Positions 9,153 to 18,578 of a stretch of DNA of 64,000 nt are shown here, one piece after another. Within the stretch, counting starts at the first letter, position 1. The number at the start of each line of letters is the position of its first letter. Made by a program: the position numbers and the translations under genes. The notes under the pieces were generated by a model. That model saw only the letters and a list, made by a program, of their open reading frames with translations, was not told where the DNA came from and made no database searches. Source of the DNA: Clostridia bacterium. Its GTDB lineage: Bacteria; Bacillota; Clostridia; Oscillospirales; Acutalibacteraceae. The stretch spans positions 16,308-80,307 of the forward strand of contig JAFQEL010000046.1 in NCBI GenBank assembly GCA_017399065.1, in the 5' to 3' direction.

Positions 9153-12008
9153 ATGGAAAATAAAGATAAGCTCCAGTGTCATTTTATATCAAACACACAC
9201 TGGGACAGAGAGTGGCGTTTCTCAGCACGCCGCACACAGTATATGCTCGGCTATATGCTCGATATGCTGCTCGACATTCTCGACAGATACCCCGACTACA
9301 GACATTTCCACCTCGACTCACAGACAATGCCTATCCAGGATTATCTTGAGGTATACCCCGAGAAGAAAGAGAAGCTTCAGAAGTACATTAAGGAAGGCCG
9401 TATTGCAGTAGGCCCCTGGTTCTGCCTTCCCGATGAGTTTACAGTAGGCAGTGAGGCTCTCATCCGTAACCTTCTCCTCGGCCACAAGATCGGTAAGGAG
9501 ATGGGCGGCATCAGCAAGACAGGCTACTCACCATTCGGCTGGGGTCAGATTTCACAGCTTCCCCAGATTTACTCCGGCTTCGGTATTCACTTTGCTTCTT
9601 TCTACAGAGGTATCAACGAATACAAGGCTCCCAACTCCGAATTTTACTGGGAAAGCCCTGACGGCACACGCATCTACGCTTCCCGTCTGGCAAAGCGTCC
9701 CCGTTACAACATCTGGTACGTTGTACAGCGTCCCGTTTACTTCAACCAGGCTGATGAAAACAACCGTGATATGCTCTGGAACGACAACAACGGCGTATTC
9801 AAGCTGATTGACCGTGACTGGAAGCTCGACTACCAGTACACACATCCCTTCTACGAGTATCACAGCGAAAACGTTCAGGAAAGAGCTGAGCAGGCTGTCA
9901 GAGAGCAGGATAAAGACTGGACAACACAGCACCGCTTCTGGTCTGCAGGTCACGATTCATCCTGCCCCGATGCACGTGAGGTACAGCTTATCAAGGACCT
10001 TGATGCAGCACTTCCCGAGGCAGAGGTTTTCCACAGCACACTTAAAGAGATGGAGCAGGGCATTATCGACAACTTCAAGCCCGACTCACCCGTACTCAAG
10101 GGCGAAATGCGCGACCCTTATACAAAGGGCAGCGTAAGCGAGCTTTGCGGCTGGATTCTTTCAGCACGTACATACATCAAGCAGGAGAACTTCGACACAG
10201 AGCGCAGACTCATCAACTACGCTGAGCCTATGTCTGTTTTCGCATCACTCTCCGGTGCACCATATCCCCAGAATTTCATCGACCTTTCATACAACTACCT
10301 TCTTCAGAACCACGGCCACGACAGTATCGGTGCTTGCGGACGTGACGTTGTTTATGAGGACGTTATGTCCCGTTACAGACAGTCACGTGAGCTTTCAATG
10401 TGTGTATTCGAGCGTGCATTTATGGATATTGCAGGCGATATCGACCTCAAGTCATTCGACCGTAATGACGTAGCAGTTGTACTGTTCAACCCCGCTCCGT
10501 TCAAGAGAACAGAGACAGTCAATATGCGTGTCGAAATTCCTGCAGAGTGGAAGGCAGACAGCTTCGAAATTCTTGACACCAACGGCGAAAAGATCAAGTA
10601 TCAGATTCTCACCACAAACAAGGCAAACGCACAGATTATCCAGAACCCCAACGATACAGCTAACGTTCTTCACACAGAGCAGTACCTTATTGCTGCTGAG
10701 GTTAAAGACGTACCTGCAATGGGTTACAAGACACTTAGAGTCCGTCCTCTTTACAACGTACGTGCAACAACCCCCGTTACACTTGTAAAGACAACTCAGG
10801 TTATGGAGAATGAATACCTCAAGGTTTCCTTCAACCACAACGGTACATTCAACGTTGTTGAGAAAGAGACAGGCAAGGAATTCAACAACCTCGGCTATTT
10901 CAAGGACAGCGGCGAAATCGGCAACCCCTGGCAGCACGTTGCACCCGAAATTGACGAGACATTCACTACTCTCGGCGAGCAGGCAACAGTAACTCTCCTT
11001 CGTGAGGGCGAATTTGAAACAACATACAAGATTGCAATGCGTTGGGAGCTTCCCGAAAAGAGAGCTTTCGACGAGAAGTCCAGAAGCGAGCACAAGCTTC
11101 CCGTTGATATCGAGAGCCTTGTAACACTCCGCAAGGGTGCAAAGTTTGTTGAGATTGAAACAACAATCAACAACCGCTGTGAGGACCATTACCTCCAGGT
11201 CGGCTTCCCGACAGGCATCAAGGCAGAGTATGCAGACTCACAGGGTCAGTTTGACGTTGTATCCCGTCCGATTGCAAAGCCCGACTACTCACTCTACGAT
11301 GAGCCTCCGATGACAGAGCACCCGATGAACTCCTTCGTCAGCATCACAGACGGCACAAACGGTGCAGCTCTTCTCAACACAGGTCTCAAGGCATACGAGG
11401 CTGCAGACGATGAGGAAGGCACACTTTACCTTTCCCTCATCCGCGCTTATCCGCTTCGTATCTGCGTTACAAAGGATATGCAGAACTACAGCGATTGGGA
11501 CAAGGGCTCACAGTGCATAGGCAAGAACACATTCCGCTATGCATTTATGCCGCACAAGGGCAACTGGGAAGAAGCAAACGTATGGCAGGAGAGCGAGCGT
11601 TTCAACCTCTACCTCACAATCGGTCAGATTGCTCCCACAGCTCACGGCAAGAATCCGCTTGACCACTCATTCCTTGAGCTCAAGGACGAAAACCTCAATG
11701 TCAGCGCAATCAAGAGAAGCGAGGACGGCGAAGGCTGGGTAGTACGTCTGTTCAACCCCTCTGACAAGGCTGTTAAGAACGCAATCCGTCTCAACGGCGG
11801 TATTGCTCCTATCGAAAAGGCACAGTCACCCGTTGAGCGTCAGCAGGCAGAGTTTGAGCTGCCCGCATACTCAGGCAATAAGTGGAAAGAAGTCAAGATC
11901 GTCACTCTCGAAGAGCTTGATGAAGCACCGCTCACTGTTAATGCAAACGGCTTCGTCGAGTTTGAGATCACAGGTAAGAAGATCCTCACAATCAAATTCA
12001 TCGGCTAA
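9153..12008 (+). CDS. GH38-family protein lacking the Asp nucleophile
   Basis: A 951-residue cytoplasmic protein with GH38 architecture: N-terminal catalytic barrel with His16/Asp18 in NTHWDREW, central helical domain, and C-terminal beta domains. The second metal His is present (His389 in NHGHDSIG). However, the segment that carries the catalytic Asp in GH38 (normally PDxFGH...QxPQI) reads SPFGWGQISQLPQI (from Ser126), with no Asp. This residue is both nucleophile and metal ligand, so either the enzyme uses another residue or it belongs to a divergent subgroup. The start is the ATG at 9153 with AAGGAGG. It is co-directional with the HAD gene (12-base gap) and ends before a strong terminator. 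Family call is sure; alpha-mannosidase activity is not. Confidence 0.83.
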   Translation: MENKDKLQCHFISNTHWDREWRFSARRTQYMLGYMLDMLLDILDRYPDYRHFHLDSQTMPIQDYLEVYPEKKEKLQKYIKEGRIAVGPWFCLPDEFTVGSEALIRNLLLGHKIGKEMGGISKTGYSPFGWGQISQLPQIYSGFGIHFASFYRGINEYKAPNSEFYWESPDGTRIYASRLAKRPRYNIWYVVQRPVYFNQADENNRDMLWNDNNGVFKLIDRDWKLDYQYTHPFYEYHSENVQERAEQAVREQDKDWTTQHRFWSAGHDSSCPDAREVQLIKDLDAALPEAEVFHSTLKEMEQGIIDNFKPDSPVLKGEMRDPYTKGSVSELCGWILSARTYIKQENFDTERRLINYAEPMSVFASLSGAPYPQNFIDLSYNYLLQNHGHDSIGACGRDVVYEDVMSRYRQSRELSMCVFERAFMDIAGDIDLKSFDRNDVAVVLFNPAPFKRTETVNMRVEIPAEWKADSFEILDTNGEKIKYQILTTNKANAQIIQNPNDTANVLHTEQYLIAAEVKDVPAMGYKTLRVRPLYNVRATTPVTLVKTTQVMENEYLKVSFNHNGTFNVVEKETGKEFNNLGYFKDSGEIGNPWQHVAPEIDETFTTLGEQATVTLLREGEFETTYKIAMRWELPEKRAFDEKSRSEHKLPVDIESLVTLRKGAKFVEIETTINNRCEDHYLQVGFPTGIKAEYADSQGQFDVVSRPIAKPDYSLYDEPPMTEHPMNSFVSITDGTNGAALLNTGLKAYEAADDEEGTLYLSLIRAYPLRICVTKDMQNYSDWDKGSQCIGKNTFRYAFMPHKGNWEEANVWQESERFNLYLTIGQIAPTAHGKNPLDHSFLELKDENLNVSAIKRSEDGEGWVVRLFNPSDKAVKNAIRLNGGIAPIEKAQSPVERQQAEFELPAYSGNKWKEVKIVTLEELDEAPLTVNANGFVEFEITGKKILTIKFIG

Positions 12009-12023
12009 GATTTCACAAGAAAT

Positions 12024-12060
12024 GCCCCGTACTTCCGTTGAAGAAGTACGGGGCTGTTTT
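12024..12060 (+). terminator. Intrinsic terminator of HAD-GH38 operon
   Basis: A perfect 12-bp stem (12024-12035 with 12043-12054), 7-base loop and TGTTTT tail, 15 bases after the GH38 stop. Confidence 0.87.
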
Positions 12061-12069
12061 GATTTTTGC

Positions 12070-12145
12070 GGGCGACCACAGGTCGCCCCTACGGCATAAT
12101 TGAAAATTGATATAACAATAAAAAGCGGGCGGCTGATAGCCGCCC
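12070..12145. repeat. Two related palindromic intergenic repeats
   Basis: GGGCGACC-ACA-GGTCGCCC (12070-12088) and GGGCGGCT-GAT-AGCCGCCC (12127-12145), each followed by CCTAC or a close variant. Both are 8-bp palindromes around a 3-base loop, with compensating changes between copies. They look like REP-type elements and lie in the convergent gap right up to the GH5 stop codon, where they may also act as a terminator. Confidence 0.7.
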
Positions 12146-12169
12146 CTACATAGTCGCCCTACAACAATG

Positions 12170-13432
12170 TCAGATAAACTCTTTTACATCTCGGTCATAA
12201 TGTCCGCTGTCTTGGAAGCCGTTTTCGGTGCGGATACATTCGCCCCACTTACGGGCGATTTCTTCGTAGGAATCGTTATCAACGTTTACTCGCTCAAAGC
12301 CGTCCTTACTGCCGCGCAGACACCAATCCGAGCTCCACATTCCGTGACCCGTAGCCTTATAAGTCCAGAGGAACCAGCTGTAGTTTGCTTTGTCGAGAGT
12401 TTTGAAGCAATTGTCCCACGTTGTTTTCTGATGCGGATAAAACTCACCCATCATCATAGGCACATCACAATAGATAAACTTCGTAAACCAGGCAAAGAGG
12501 TTGAAAATGAAGTTTGAGTTGTTATAGAAATGCACCTGATAGACTACGTTTTCCCAGCCCTTTGTCCAAGCAAGAGGCAGAGCGATTGCAGTCCAGATAG
12601 CCTCCATTGTGATGATGTGCTCACTGTCTACAGCACGTACTGTATCGTAAAGGCGGGTATAAATCATCTCGTTGTTTTTTCTGCGTTCAAACTCGGTTGC
12701 TTCAACGTCGCACATCGGCTCGTTGAGCAGGTCGTACATCGCAACAGCAGGCTCATCCCTGAAGCGTGTTGCAATCTCTGTCCACAGCTCATCTGTCAGC
12801 TCACGGTAACGCTCACCCTGCTCGGTATCGGCATAAAGACCGACGGAGTCTGCTTTGCCGTTGTGCGGTGCATCACTCTGATAGCCGACTGCTCCGTGCA
12901 TATCGAGCACGACGTAAATCTCACGCTCGGCACACTCGCTTACAACCCACTCAAGGCGTGAAAAATCCCACTCGCCGTTTTCGTCGAGAATCTTTCTGCC
13001 GTTGTCATCGTAATAGAAATTTCTGTACCAGAAGGGTACACGCACGCAGTTGAAGCCCATCTCCTTAATCAGGTCAAGGTCATACTCGGTAATCCAGTTA
13101 TCCATATAGGTATTGAAAAGCTCGTAGGCTTTCGCCTCACCGAAACGGTCTGTCAGCTTCTCAAGTACGGTATAGTGGTCGAGGTCGTCCTCATAGGGGC
13201 AGAGCCAGCCCTCGAAAATCATCCACGCACCGAGGTTGACACCCTTAAGCCTTACCTTTTCGCCCTTGCGGTTTACGATATCCTGACCCTTGGTGGTGAG
13301 AAAATCGTCTGCGGTGAAGCCGGCAGTTGTTTCATCAGCCGTTTCGCCTGCAGCGAAAGCAGGACAGCACAGTGAGAAAACGGTTGCGGCAATAAGAACA
13401 AACGATATAAAGCCTTTGAATGATTTTTTCAT
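12170..13432 (-). CDS. Secreted GH5 glycosidase (cellulase/exo-glucanase type)
   Basis: A 420-residue secreted enzyme with a signal peptide (about residues 1-28, cleavage after AFA). The mature part has the GH5 (beta/alpha)8-barrel marks: RLKGVNLGAW (61-70), RVPFWY (131-136), DMHG (177-180), the acid/base Glu238 in DLLNEP and the nucleophile Glu330 in MMMGEF. The VNLGAW start is similar to exo-beta-1,3-glucanase-like GH5 members, so beta-glucan is the best guess; beta-mannan or cellulose remain possible. No carbohydrate-binding module is seen. It is the third gene of a leftward operon behind a lipoprotein and an acyltransferase (18-base gap). Start ATG 13432 with GAAAGGAGAT. Confidence 0.85.
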   Translation of the reverse strand: MKKSFKGFISFVLIAATVFSLCCPAFAAGETADETTAGFTADDFLTTKGQDIVNRKGEKVRLKGVNLGAWMIFEGWLCPYEDDLDHYTVLEKLTDRFGEAKAYELFNTYMDNWITEYDLDLIKEMGFNCVRVPFWYRNFYYDDNGRKILDENGEWDFSRLEWVVSECAEREIYVVLDMHGAVGYQSDAPHNGKADSVGLYADTEQGERYRELTDELWTEIATRFRDEPAVAMYDLLNEPMCDVEATEFERRKNNEMIYTRLYDTVRAVDSEHIITMEAIWTAIALPLAWTKGWENVVYQVHFYNNSNFIFNLFAWFTKFIYCDVPMMMGEFYPHQKTTWDNCFKTLDKANYSWFLWTYKATGHGMWSSDWCLRGSKDGFERVNVDNDSYEEIARKWGECIRTENGFQDSGHYDRDVKEFI

Positions 13433-13450
13433 AAAAATATCTCCTTTCGG

Positions 13451-14563
13451 TCAAAACAGTTTTTTGAGAAAAGAAAACGCTCTTATTTTTTCGAGTCTTA
13501 CAAACAGCAAAGACACAGCCACACTGATTACAAATACGGTAATGCCTTTGACAAAAGGCTGTGATAAAGCGTTATAAAAATCAGGGAAAAACCTCAGCAC
13601 AATAATTATTGCAGGGTGTATAAGATAAACCCGGGTCGAAAGCTTTCTTACGGTTTTGCCGTGAGGTATATTCACTCCGGCAAACGAATTAACAAAACAG
13701 AAAATAAAAATAACCAACGGGATGTGTGAGAGTTGTAATGCTCCGTAGGTTGCAGACTCCCATGACCAGTTGCGGTCTATAAGAGTCAACTCGGTAAAAG
13801 CCGCAACAGCTGAAACCGCAATACCTGCCGCACAGACCGTACGTTTTAGTTTAATTTTTTTACATGCAAATACCGCGCCGAGGGCTACGTAGATAAAACC
13901 GAAAAACAAACCGCATCTCGGTGAGCCGATAAATCTGCTGTAATTCTCATACAAAAAGCTGAGCAAAGAATCAGACTCGACAACAGGTCGGATAACAAAA
14001 TAATAAGGGAACAGAAACAGACCTGCGACAAAAAGAATTGCCGAAACAGCCAGCGTGGCTGACATACTCAGAAATTTTCTGCAAAGCCATACAAGAAATA
14101 CGCCGGTAAAAAGCGAAGAGAGGTACCACAGATGCAGGTAACTGTCGCCGCGTACAAGAGTATATTCCAGATAAATAATTATATCTTTTATCTTTATGCC
14201 GCCCTTGCACCACTCGTACACCTGGTAAACAAGGTAAAAAAGGCTCCAAATGACGTACATTCTGAAAATGCGGCGTGCGTAAGCAAGCACCTTTTTTTCA
14301 GACTCTTTATCGAGCTTTTTATCATACGGTATTTTGCTGAAAAGATAATATCCTGCAGTAAAGAAGAATAACGGTACGGCAATACGGAATAAGCCTTGCA
14401 TCAGGTGCAGGTCTGCAACGTTGCTGCCGGTATTCACTCCTGTATGAATACATACTACGAAAAAAGAGAGCACAAGCTTTACAATATCGAGTACACCGTT
14501 TTCGCTGTTCTTTTCAGATAAAGTGTTGCCCGGTGCAATAGTTGCGGACACCAAAGAATTCAT
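13451..14563 (-). CDS. Acyltransferase-3 family membrane protein
   Basis: A 370-residue integral membrane protein with about ten hydrophobic segments. The first, DIVKLVLSFFVVCIHTG, has the conserved His of the acyltransferase 3 family; the Arg in LFRIAVPLFFFTAGY (near residue 80) is the second family mark. Such proteins move acetyl or other acyl groups onto extracellular sugars, for example on peptidoglycan or exopolysaccharide. It sits between a lipoprotein gene (15-base gap) and a secreted GH5 gene (18-base gap), suggesting a shared role at the cell surface. Start ATG 14563 with AAAAGGAGAT. Confidence 0.75.
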   Translation of the reverse strand: MNSLVSATIAPGNTLSEKNSENGVLDIVKLVLSFFVVCIHTGVNTGSNVADLHLMQGLFRIAVPLFFFTAGYYLFSKIPYDKKLDKESEKKVLAYARRIFRMYVIWSLFYLVYQVYEWCKGGIKIKDIIIYLEYTLVRGDSYLHLWYLSSLFTGVFLVWLCRKFLSMSATLAVSAILFVAGLFLFPYYFVIRPVVESDSLLSFLYENYSRFIGSPRCGLFFGFIYVALGAVFACKKIKLKRTVCAAGIAVSAVAAFTELTLIDRNWSWESATYGALQLSHIPLVIFIFCFVNSFAGVNIPHGKTVRKLSTRVYLIHPAIIIVLRFFPDFYNALSQPFVKGITVFVISVAVSLLFVRLEKIRAFSFLKKLF

Positions 14564-14578
14564 AGCTAAATCTCCTTT

Positions 14579-15430
14579 TTATTTTTTGAATCCTCCGTTT
14601 ACGGTGAGTACGTTATTCATTACGATTTTTGTGGATTCGACGGTTTTATTGCCGACCTTATACTGATTGAGATTGATTGCCACGGTATAGCTCCAGGTGC
14701 CGTTTACGATTTTTCCGTTACTGTCGATAACCACTTTTACGGTGGGGTTGGTGTAATCGATATAAGTATGCTCGTCTGAAATTTCAAGCGGAATGCCGAG
14801 GTCGGTAATTTGGTCGGTAACATAGCCTATATCGCCGACTGCCGTTATTGCGTGGCCGACGGAGCCGCTGAATTCGCTGTCACGCGGGCCTCCCCTCTGT
14901 TCGTGCAGAGTAAACTCAATTACGGTTTTGTCATCGACAGTGTAAGTTTTTGCGGTTTTTACATCGGCTTCGGTAAGGTTTTGAAAGCCGCCCGTGATTC
15001 CGTCAACCTCTTTTGAATTATTTGAGAGCAATTTGCCTATTATAGGCATAACGAAGTCAATAACATTTGCATACTGACCGTTGTTGATTGAAAAATCAAC
15101 CAGAGATATTGCACGGTAGGTTCTGGCATTCTTATGAGACTTTTCGGCAGCTGCCTTATACGTTGCAACAATTTCTGCCTTTGATATTTCCGTAGGCTGA
15201 GCGGCGGTTGTTTCGGCAACAGTTTCGTTAAGCTCAGCAGAAGTGGCTTCAACCGTAGTATCTTCGGGAGCGGTTGCAATTTCGGTGACCGCCGGTGCGG
15301 TGCTTTCTTCGGGCGTGTATAAGGTTGTTGCTTCGGAGGCGGTTTCAGGTGCAGTCCGGTTACCGCAGGCCGCACAGGACAAAACCAATGCCGCAGTAAG
15401 AGCGGCGGCAAGTATTCTTTTAAAATGCAT
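14579..15430 (-). CDS. Lipoprotein with Thr/Glu-rich linker, paralogue of the 7.1-kb lipoprotein
   Basis: A 283-residue lipoprotein: signal peptide ending at the lipidated Cys in SCAAC (residue 22), a Thr/Ala/Glu-rich linker (about 25-83), then a domain starting ISKAEIVATYKAAAEK. It resembles the protein at 7116-7964 in length, linker and domain start, so they are probably paralogues. It opens the operon with the acyltransferase and the GH5 enzyme. The domain is not recognised. Start ATG 15430 with AAAGGGGGC upstream. Confidence 0.65.
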   Translation of the reverse strand: MHFKRILAAALTAALVLSCAACGNRTAPETASEATTLYTPEESTAPAVTEIATAPEDTTVEATSAELNETVAETTAAQPTEISKAEIVATYKAAAEKSHKNARTYRAISLVDFSINNGQYANVIDFVMPIIGKLLSNNSKEVDGITGGFQNLTEADVKTAKTYTVDDKTVIEFTLHEQRGGPRDSEFSGSVGHAITAVGDIGYVTDQITDLGIPLEISDEHTYIDYTNPTVKVVIDSNGKIVNGTWSYTVAINLNQYKVGNKTVESTKIVMNNVLTVNGGFKK

Positions 15431-15568
15431 TATAAAGCCCCCTTTTATATAACACAGTTTACCAAATCAACTGCCTGATGTAAAGATAATTGAGGAAATA
15501 AACAAAATATCGGAAATATGAATGCGGATTTTCTATGATATTACAGCTAAAAAGCAGCCTTACCGTTA

Positions 15569-15597
15569 TTGCATTTTACCGCGGTGTGTGCTATTTT
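15569..15597 (+). promoter_or_regulatory. Putative promoter of V-ATPase operon
   Basis: TTGCAT (15569-15574), 17 bases, TATTTT (15592-15597), 44 bases before the first start codon of the operon. Confidence 0.42.
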
Positions 15598-15641
15598 ATA
15601 TAAGTACAAATGTAACTATAAATAGAAAAGGAGAACGCTTT

Positions 15642-16250
15642 ATGGAAATACAACTTCAGGAGCTTATTGACCAGATCAAAAAAGACGGTGTTCAGGCAGC
15701 TGAAGCTCAGGCAGAGGCTATATTGACTGCCGCAAAGACTGAGGCAGAGAAGATTATTGCCGACGCAAAAGCTGAGGCGGAAAAAACGGTTGCCGATGCC
15801 AAGGCTGAAAACGAGCGTACCGTAAAATCTGCTGAGGATGCTATCCGCCAGGCGGGCCGCAACCTGCTCATCTCCTTCAGAGAAAGTGTTGCAAAGGAGC
15901 TGAAGGCAATAGCAGGCGAGAGCGTAAAGGCTGTATATTCTTCAGAGGCTTTTGCGGCACTTATCGTAAAAGCTGTTGAATGCTGGACGGCAAAGCCCGA
16001 TGCCGAGGATATATCGGTGATTCTCAATGCAAATGACCTTGCGGCTCTTGAGCAGACTCTGCTTGCTGCTCTTAAAGAGAAGATGCTCAACGGCGTTACT
16101 CTCAAAGCAAACGATAATTTTGACGGCGGCTTCCGCATTGCCGTTAAGGACGGTGCGGCTTATTACGATTACTCTGCCGAGGCTGTTACGGATATGCTTT
16201 CGACCTATCTCAGCCCCAGAGTTACCGCACTGCTGAAAGAGGCGGAATAA
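15642..16250 (+). CDS. atpE: V-type ATP synthase subunit E (peripheral stalk)
   Basis: A 202-residue protein whose first half is a long Ala/Glu/Lys-rich coiled coil with repeating AEAExxxADAKAE-like heptads (about residues 20-80), followed by a small alpha/beta C-terminal domain. This is the layout of subunit E, which forms the peripheral stalk and binds the top of the A3B3 head. The start is the ATG at 15642 with AAAAGGAGA; a longer reading frame upstream has no ribosome site. It is the first gene of the operon, 2 bases before the DUF2764 gene. The identification rests on coiled-coil shape and position before A and B. Confidence 0.8.
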   Translation: MEIQLQELIDQIKKDGVQAAEAQAEAILTAAKTEAEKIIADAKAEAEKTVADAKAENERTVKSAEDAIRQAGRNLLISFRESVAKELKAIAGESVKAVYSSEAFAALIVKAVECWTAKPDAEDISVILNANDLAALEQTLLAALKEKMLNGVTLKANDNFDGGFRIAVKDGAAYYDYSAEAVTDMLSTYLSPRVTALLKEAE

Positions 16251-16252
16251 CT

Positions 16253-16810
16253 ATGGCTGAATATTATCTTGTATCTCAGTTGCCGTCGCTTGACGGAATA
16301 GGCGAGAATATGCCTCTGCCAATTACCGAAGAGCGTTTTACTGAGCTTTGCAGCCGTTTTCTCAGCAAAAAGGCACGCGATGTGCTTGATTCGCTTACTC
16401 TTACTCCCTCGAGGATACCCGAAAAAACAGGCTCGGCTCTGGTGGAAAAGTGGAATGAGGGTGAGCGCAATCTTCGACTTGTGCTTGCAAAGCTGCGTGC
16501 AGAGAAAACGGACAAACAGTTTAATATCGAAAACAAATCCTTGCCTGTAGAGCTGATTCAGACCGCACGTGCGGCTGTTGATGCCGAAAGCCCTCTTGAA
16601 GCAGAGAAGCTTCTTAACCGTTACAGACTGGATTTTCTCGAAAAGCTCAGACCTATGGATACTTTTTCGCAGGAATTTGTTTTCTATTACGGATTGAAAT
16701 TAAAGCTGATTTTAAGAATCAGACAGTTTGATACAGCGAGCGGTGAAGCCGCTTACAGAAGTATTTACGACTCCATTATTAACTCGGACAGATCGGAGGT
16801 TACACAATGA
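16253..16810 (+). CDS. DUF2764 protein of V-ATPase operon
   Basis: A 185-residue protein beginning MAEYYLVSQLPSL, the usual N-terminus of the DUF2764 family. These proteins are encoded between subunits E and A in V-ATPase operons of the Chlamydia/Treponema/Bacteroidetes type. It is largely helical with no membrane segment. Because no separate subunit C gene is present, a role in place of the central-stalk socket subunit C is possible (inference). Its end overlaps the start of atpA by 4 bases, giving tight coupling. Confidence 0.72.
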   Translation: MAEYYLVSQLPSLDGIGENMPLPITEERFTELCSRFLSKKARDVLDSLTLTPSRIPEKTGSALVEKWNEGERNLRLVLAKLRAEKTDKQFNIENKSLPVELIQTARAAVDAESPLEAEKLLNRYRLDFLEKLRPMDTFSQEFVFYYGLKLKLILRIRQFDTASGEAAYRSIYDSIINSDRSEVTQ

Positions 16811-18576
16811 CCGATACAAAAGGTAAGGTTGTAAGCGTAAACGGTAACCTTGTTTCCGTCAGGTTTGACGGCAACGTTTCAATGAATGAGCTTTGCTATG
16901 TCATAGTTGACGGAACAAAGCTCAAGAGTGAGGTTATACGTATACGCGGTGATATAGCACAGATTCAGGTTTACGAAATGACAGGCGGTATCAAGTGCGG
17001 CGACGATGTCGAATTTGACGGCGATATGCTTTCCGCACAGCTTGGTCCCGGTCTGCTCGGACAGATTTATGACGGACTTCAGAATCCGCTTCCCGTATTG
17101 GCTGAGCAGGCAGGCTGGTTCCTTCAGCGAGGTGTCTACGCGGAAGGTCTTGACTCCGAAAAGAAGTGGGAGTTCACACCCACGGCAAAGGCCGGCGACA
17201 CTCTGCGTGCAGGCGAATATATAGGCACAGTACCCGAAGGCCCCTTTACTCATAAGATTTTTGTTCCCTTCTATCTGCTCGGCACATATAAGCTCAAGTC
17301 AATAGCAGATAAGGGCGAATATACAGTCAACGAAACAGTTGCTGTTATAACAGACGAGCGTGGCCGTGAAATCAATGTTTCAATGTCATTCAAGTGGCCC
17401 GTAAAGCGTGCAGTCAACTGCTACAGCGAAAGACTTGCACCCGTTGAAACAATGGAAACAAAGGTACGCCTTATAGACTCTCTTTTCCCCGTAGCAAAGG
17501 GCGGCACATACTGCATACCCGGTCCTTTCGGTGCAGGTAAAACAGTTTTACAGCACACAACATCCAAATATGCCGATGTTGATATTGTTATTATCGCCGC
17601 CTGCGGTGAGCGTGCGGGTGAGGTCGTCGAAACGCTGACCGAATTTCCCGAGCTTACCGACCCGAAAACAGGCCGCTCACTTATGGAGCGTACCATCATT
17701 ATCTGCAATACCTCTTCGATGCCTGTTGCATCCCGTGAGGCTTCGGTTTACACCTCGGTTACTCTTGCCGAGTATTACCGTCAGATGGGTCTTAACGTTC
17801 TTCTTCTTGCCGACTCTACTTCACGTTGGGCACAGGCTCTGCGTGAAATGTCAGGCAGACTCGAGGAAATCCCCGGCGAAGAAGCATTCCCCGCATATCT
17901 CGAATCTTATATTGCGGCTTTCTATGAGCGTGCAGGCTATGTCCGCTTGCCCGACGGCACTACAGGTTCCGTTACAATCGGCGGTACCGTTTCGCCCGCA
18001 GGCGGTAACTTTGAAGAGCCCGTTACTCAGGCTACACTCAAGGTTGTCGGTGCTTTCCACGGTCTTTCCCGTGAGCGTTCGGATGCAAGAAAGTATCCTG
18101 CAATCGACCCGCTTATTTCGTGGTCAAAATATAAATGTGTTATCGACCCTGCAAAGTCGGCTTTCTTCAAGAGTATGATTTTCCACGGCAGTGAAATCGA
18201 CTCAATGATGAAGGTTGTCGGTGAAGAGGGTACAAGCCTTGAGGACTATATCGTATATCTTAAGTCCGAGGTGCTTGATTCGGTCTATCTTCAGCAGAAC
18301 TCTTTTGACCCGGTTGAATCAAACTGCGGCACGGTTCGTCAGCGCTATGTTACCGATAAGCTTGTTTATGTTCTCGGCAGCGATTATGCGCTTGACAATA
18401 AAGACGATGCACGTGATTTCTTCAACCGTATCCGTCAGAGATTTATTGACTGGAACTATACAGAATTTGAAAGCAATGCATTTAAAAATGCAGAGGGTGA
18501 AATCGATGCTCTTTATAACGAGGGCAAAGGTAAAACAACCCGTGAGGCAGAGCTTTTGTTAAAGGGTGGTGAGTGA
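16807..18576 (+). CDS. atpA: V-type ATP synthase catalytic subunit A
   Basis: A 589-residue catalytic subunit. The Walker A motif GPFGAGKTV is at residues 239-247. Other family marks are the non-homologous insert before it (about 100-190), [34 protein letters not shown] (quoted in part: [13 protein letters not shown]) and the C-terminal helical domain. It forms the ATP-hydrolysing sites with subunit B. It overlaps both neighbours by 4 bases or less, so it is translationally coupled in the operon. Length is normal for the family. Confidence 0.96.
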   Translation: MTDTKGKVVSVNGNLVSVRFDGNVSMNELCYVIVDGTKLKSEVIRIRGDIAQIQVYEMTGGIKCGDDVEFDGDMLSAQLGPGLLGQIYDGLQNPLPVLAEQAGWFLQRGVYAEGLDSEKKWEFTPTAKAGDTLRAGEYIGTVPEGPFTHKIFVPFYLLGTYKLKSIADKGEYTVNETVAVITDERGREINVSMSFKWPVKRAVNCYSERLAPVETMETKVRLIDSLFPVAKGGTYCIPGPFGAGKTVLQHTTSKYADVDIVIIAACGERAGEVVETLTEFPELTDPKTGRSLMERTIIICNTSSMPVASREASVYTSVTLAEYYRQMGLNVLLLADSTSRWAQALREMSGRLEEIPGEEAFPAYLESYIAAFYERAGYVRLPDGTTGSVTIGGTVSPAGGNFEEPVTQATLKVVGAFHGLSRERSDARKYPAIDPLISWSKYKCVIDPAKSAFFKSMIFHGSEIDSMMKVVGEEGTSLEDYIVYLKSEVLDSVYLQQNSFDPVESNCGTVRQRYVTDKLVYVLGSDYALDNKDDARDFFNRIRQRFIDWNYTEFESNAFKNAEGEIDALYNEGKGKTTREAELLLKGGE

Positions 18577-18578
18577 GA

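Noticed and set aside
10452..11189. Open minus-strand frame of 245 codons inside the second GH38 gene
   Set aside because: Antisense shadow caused by strong codon bias; Cys/Leu/Val-rich composition, no ribosome site and no family resemblance.
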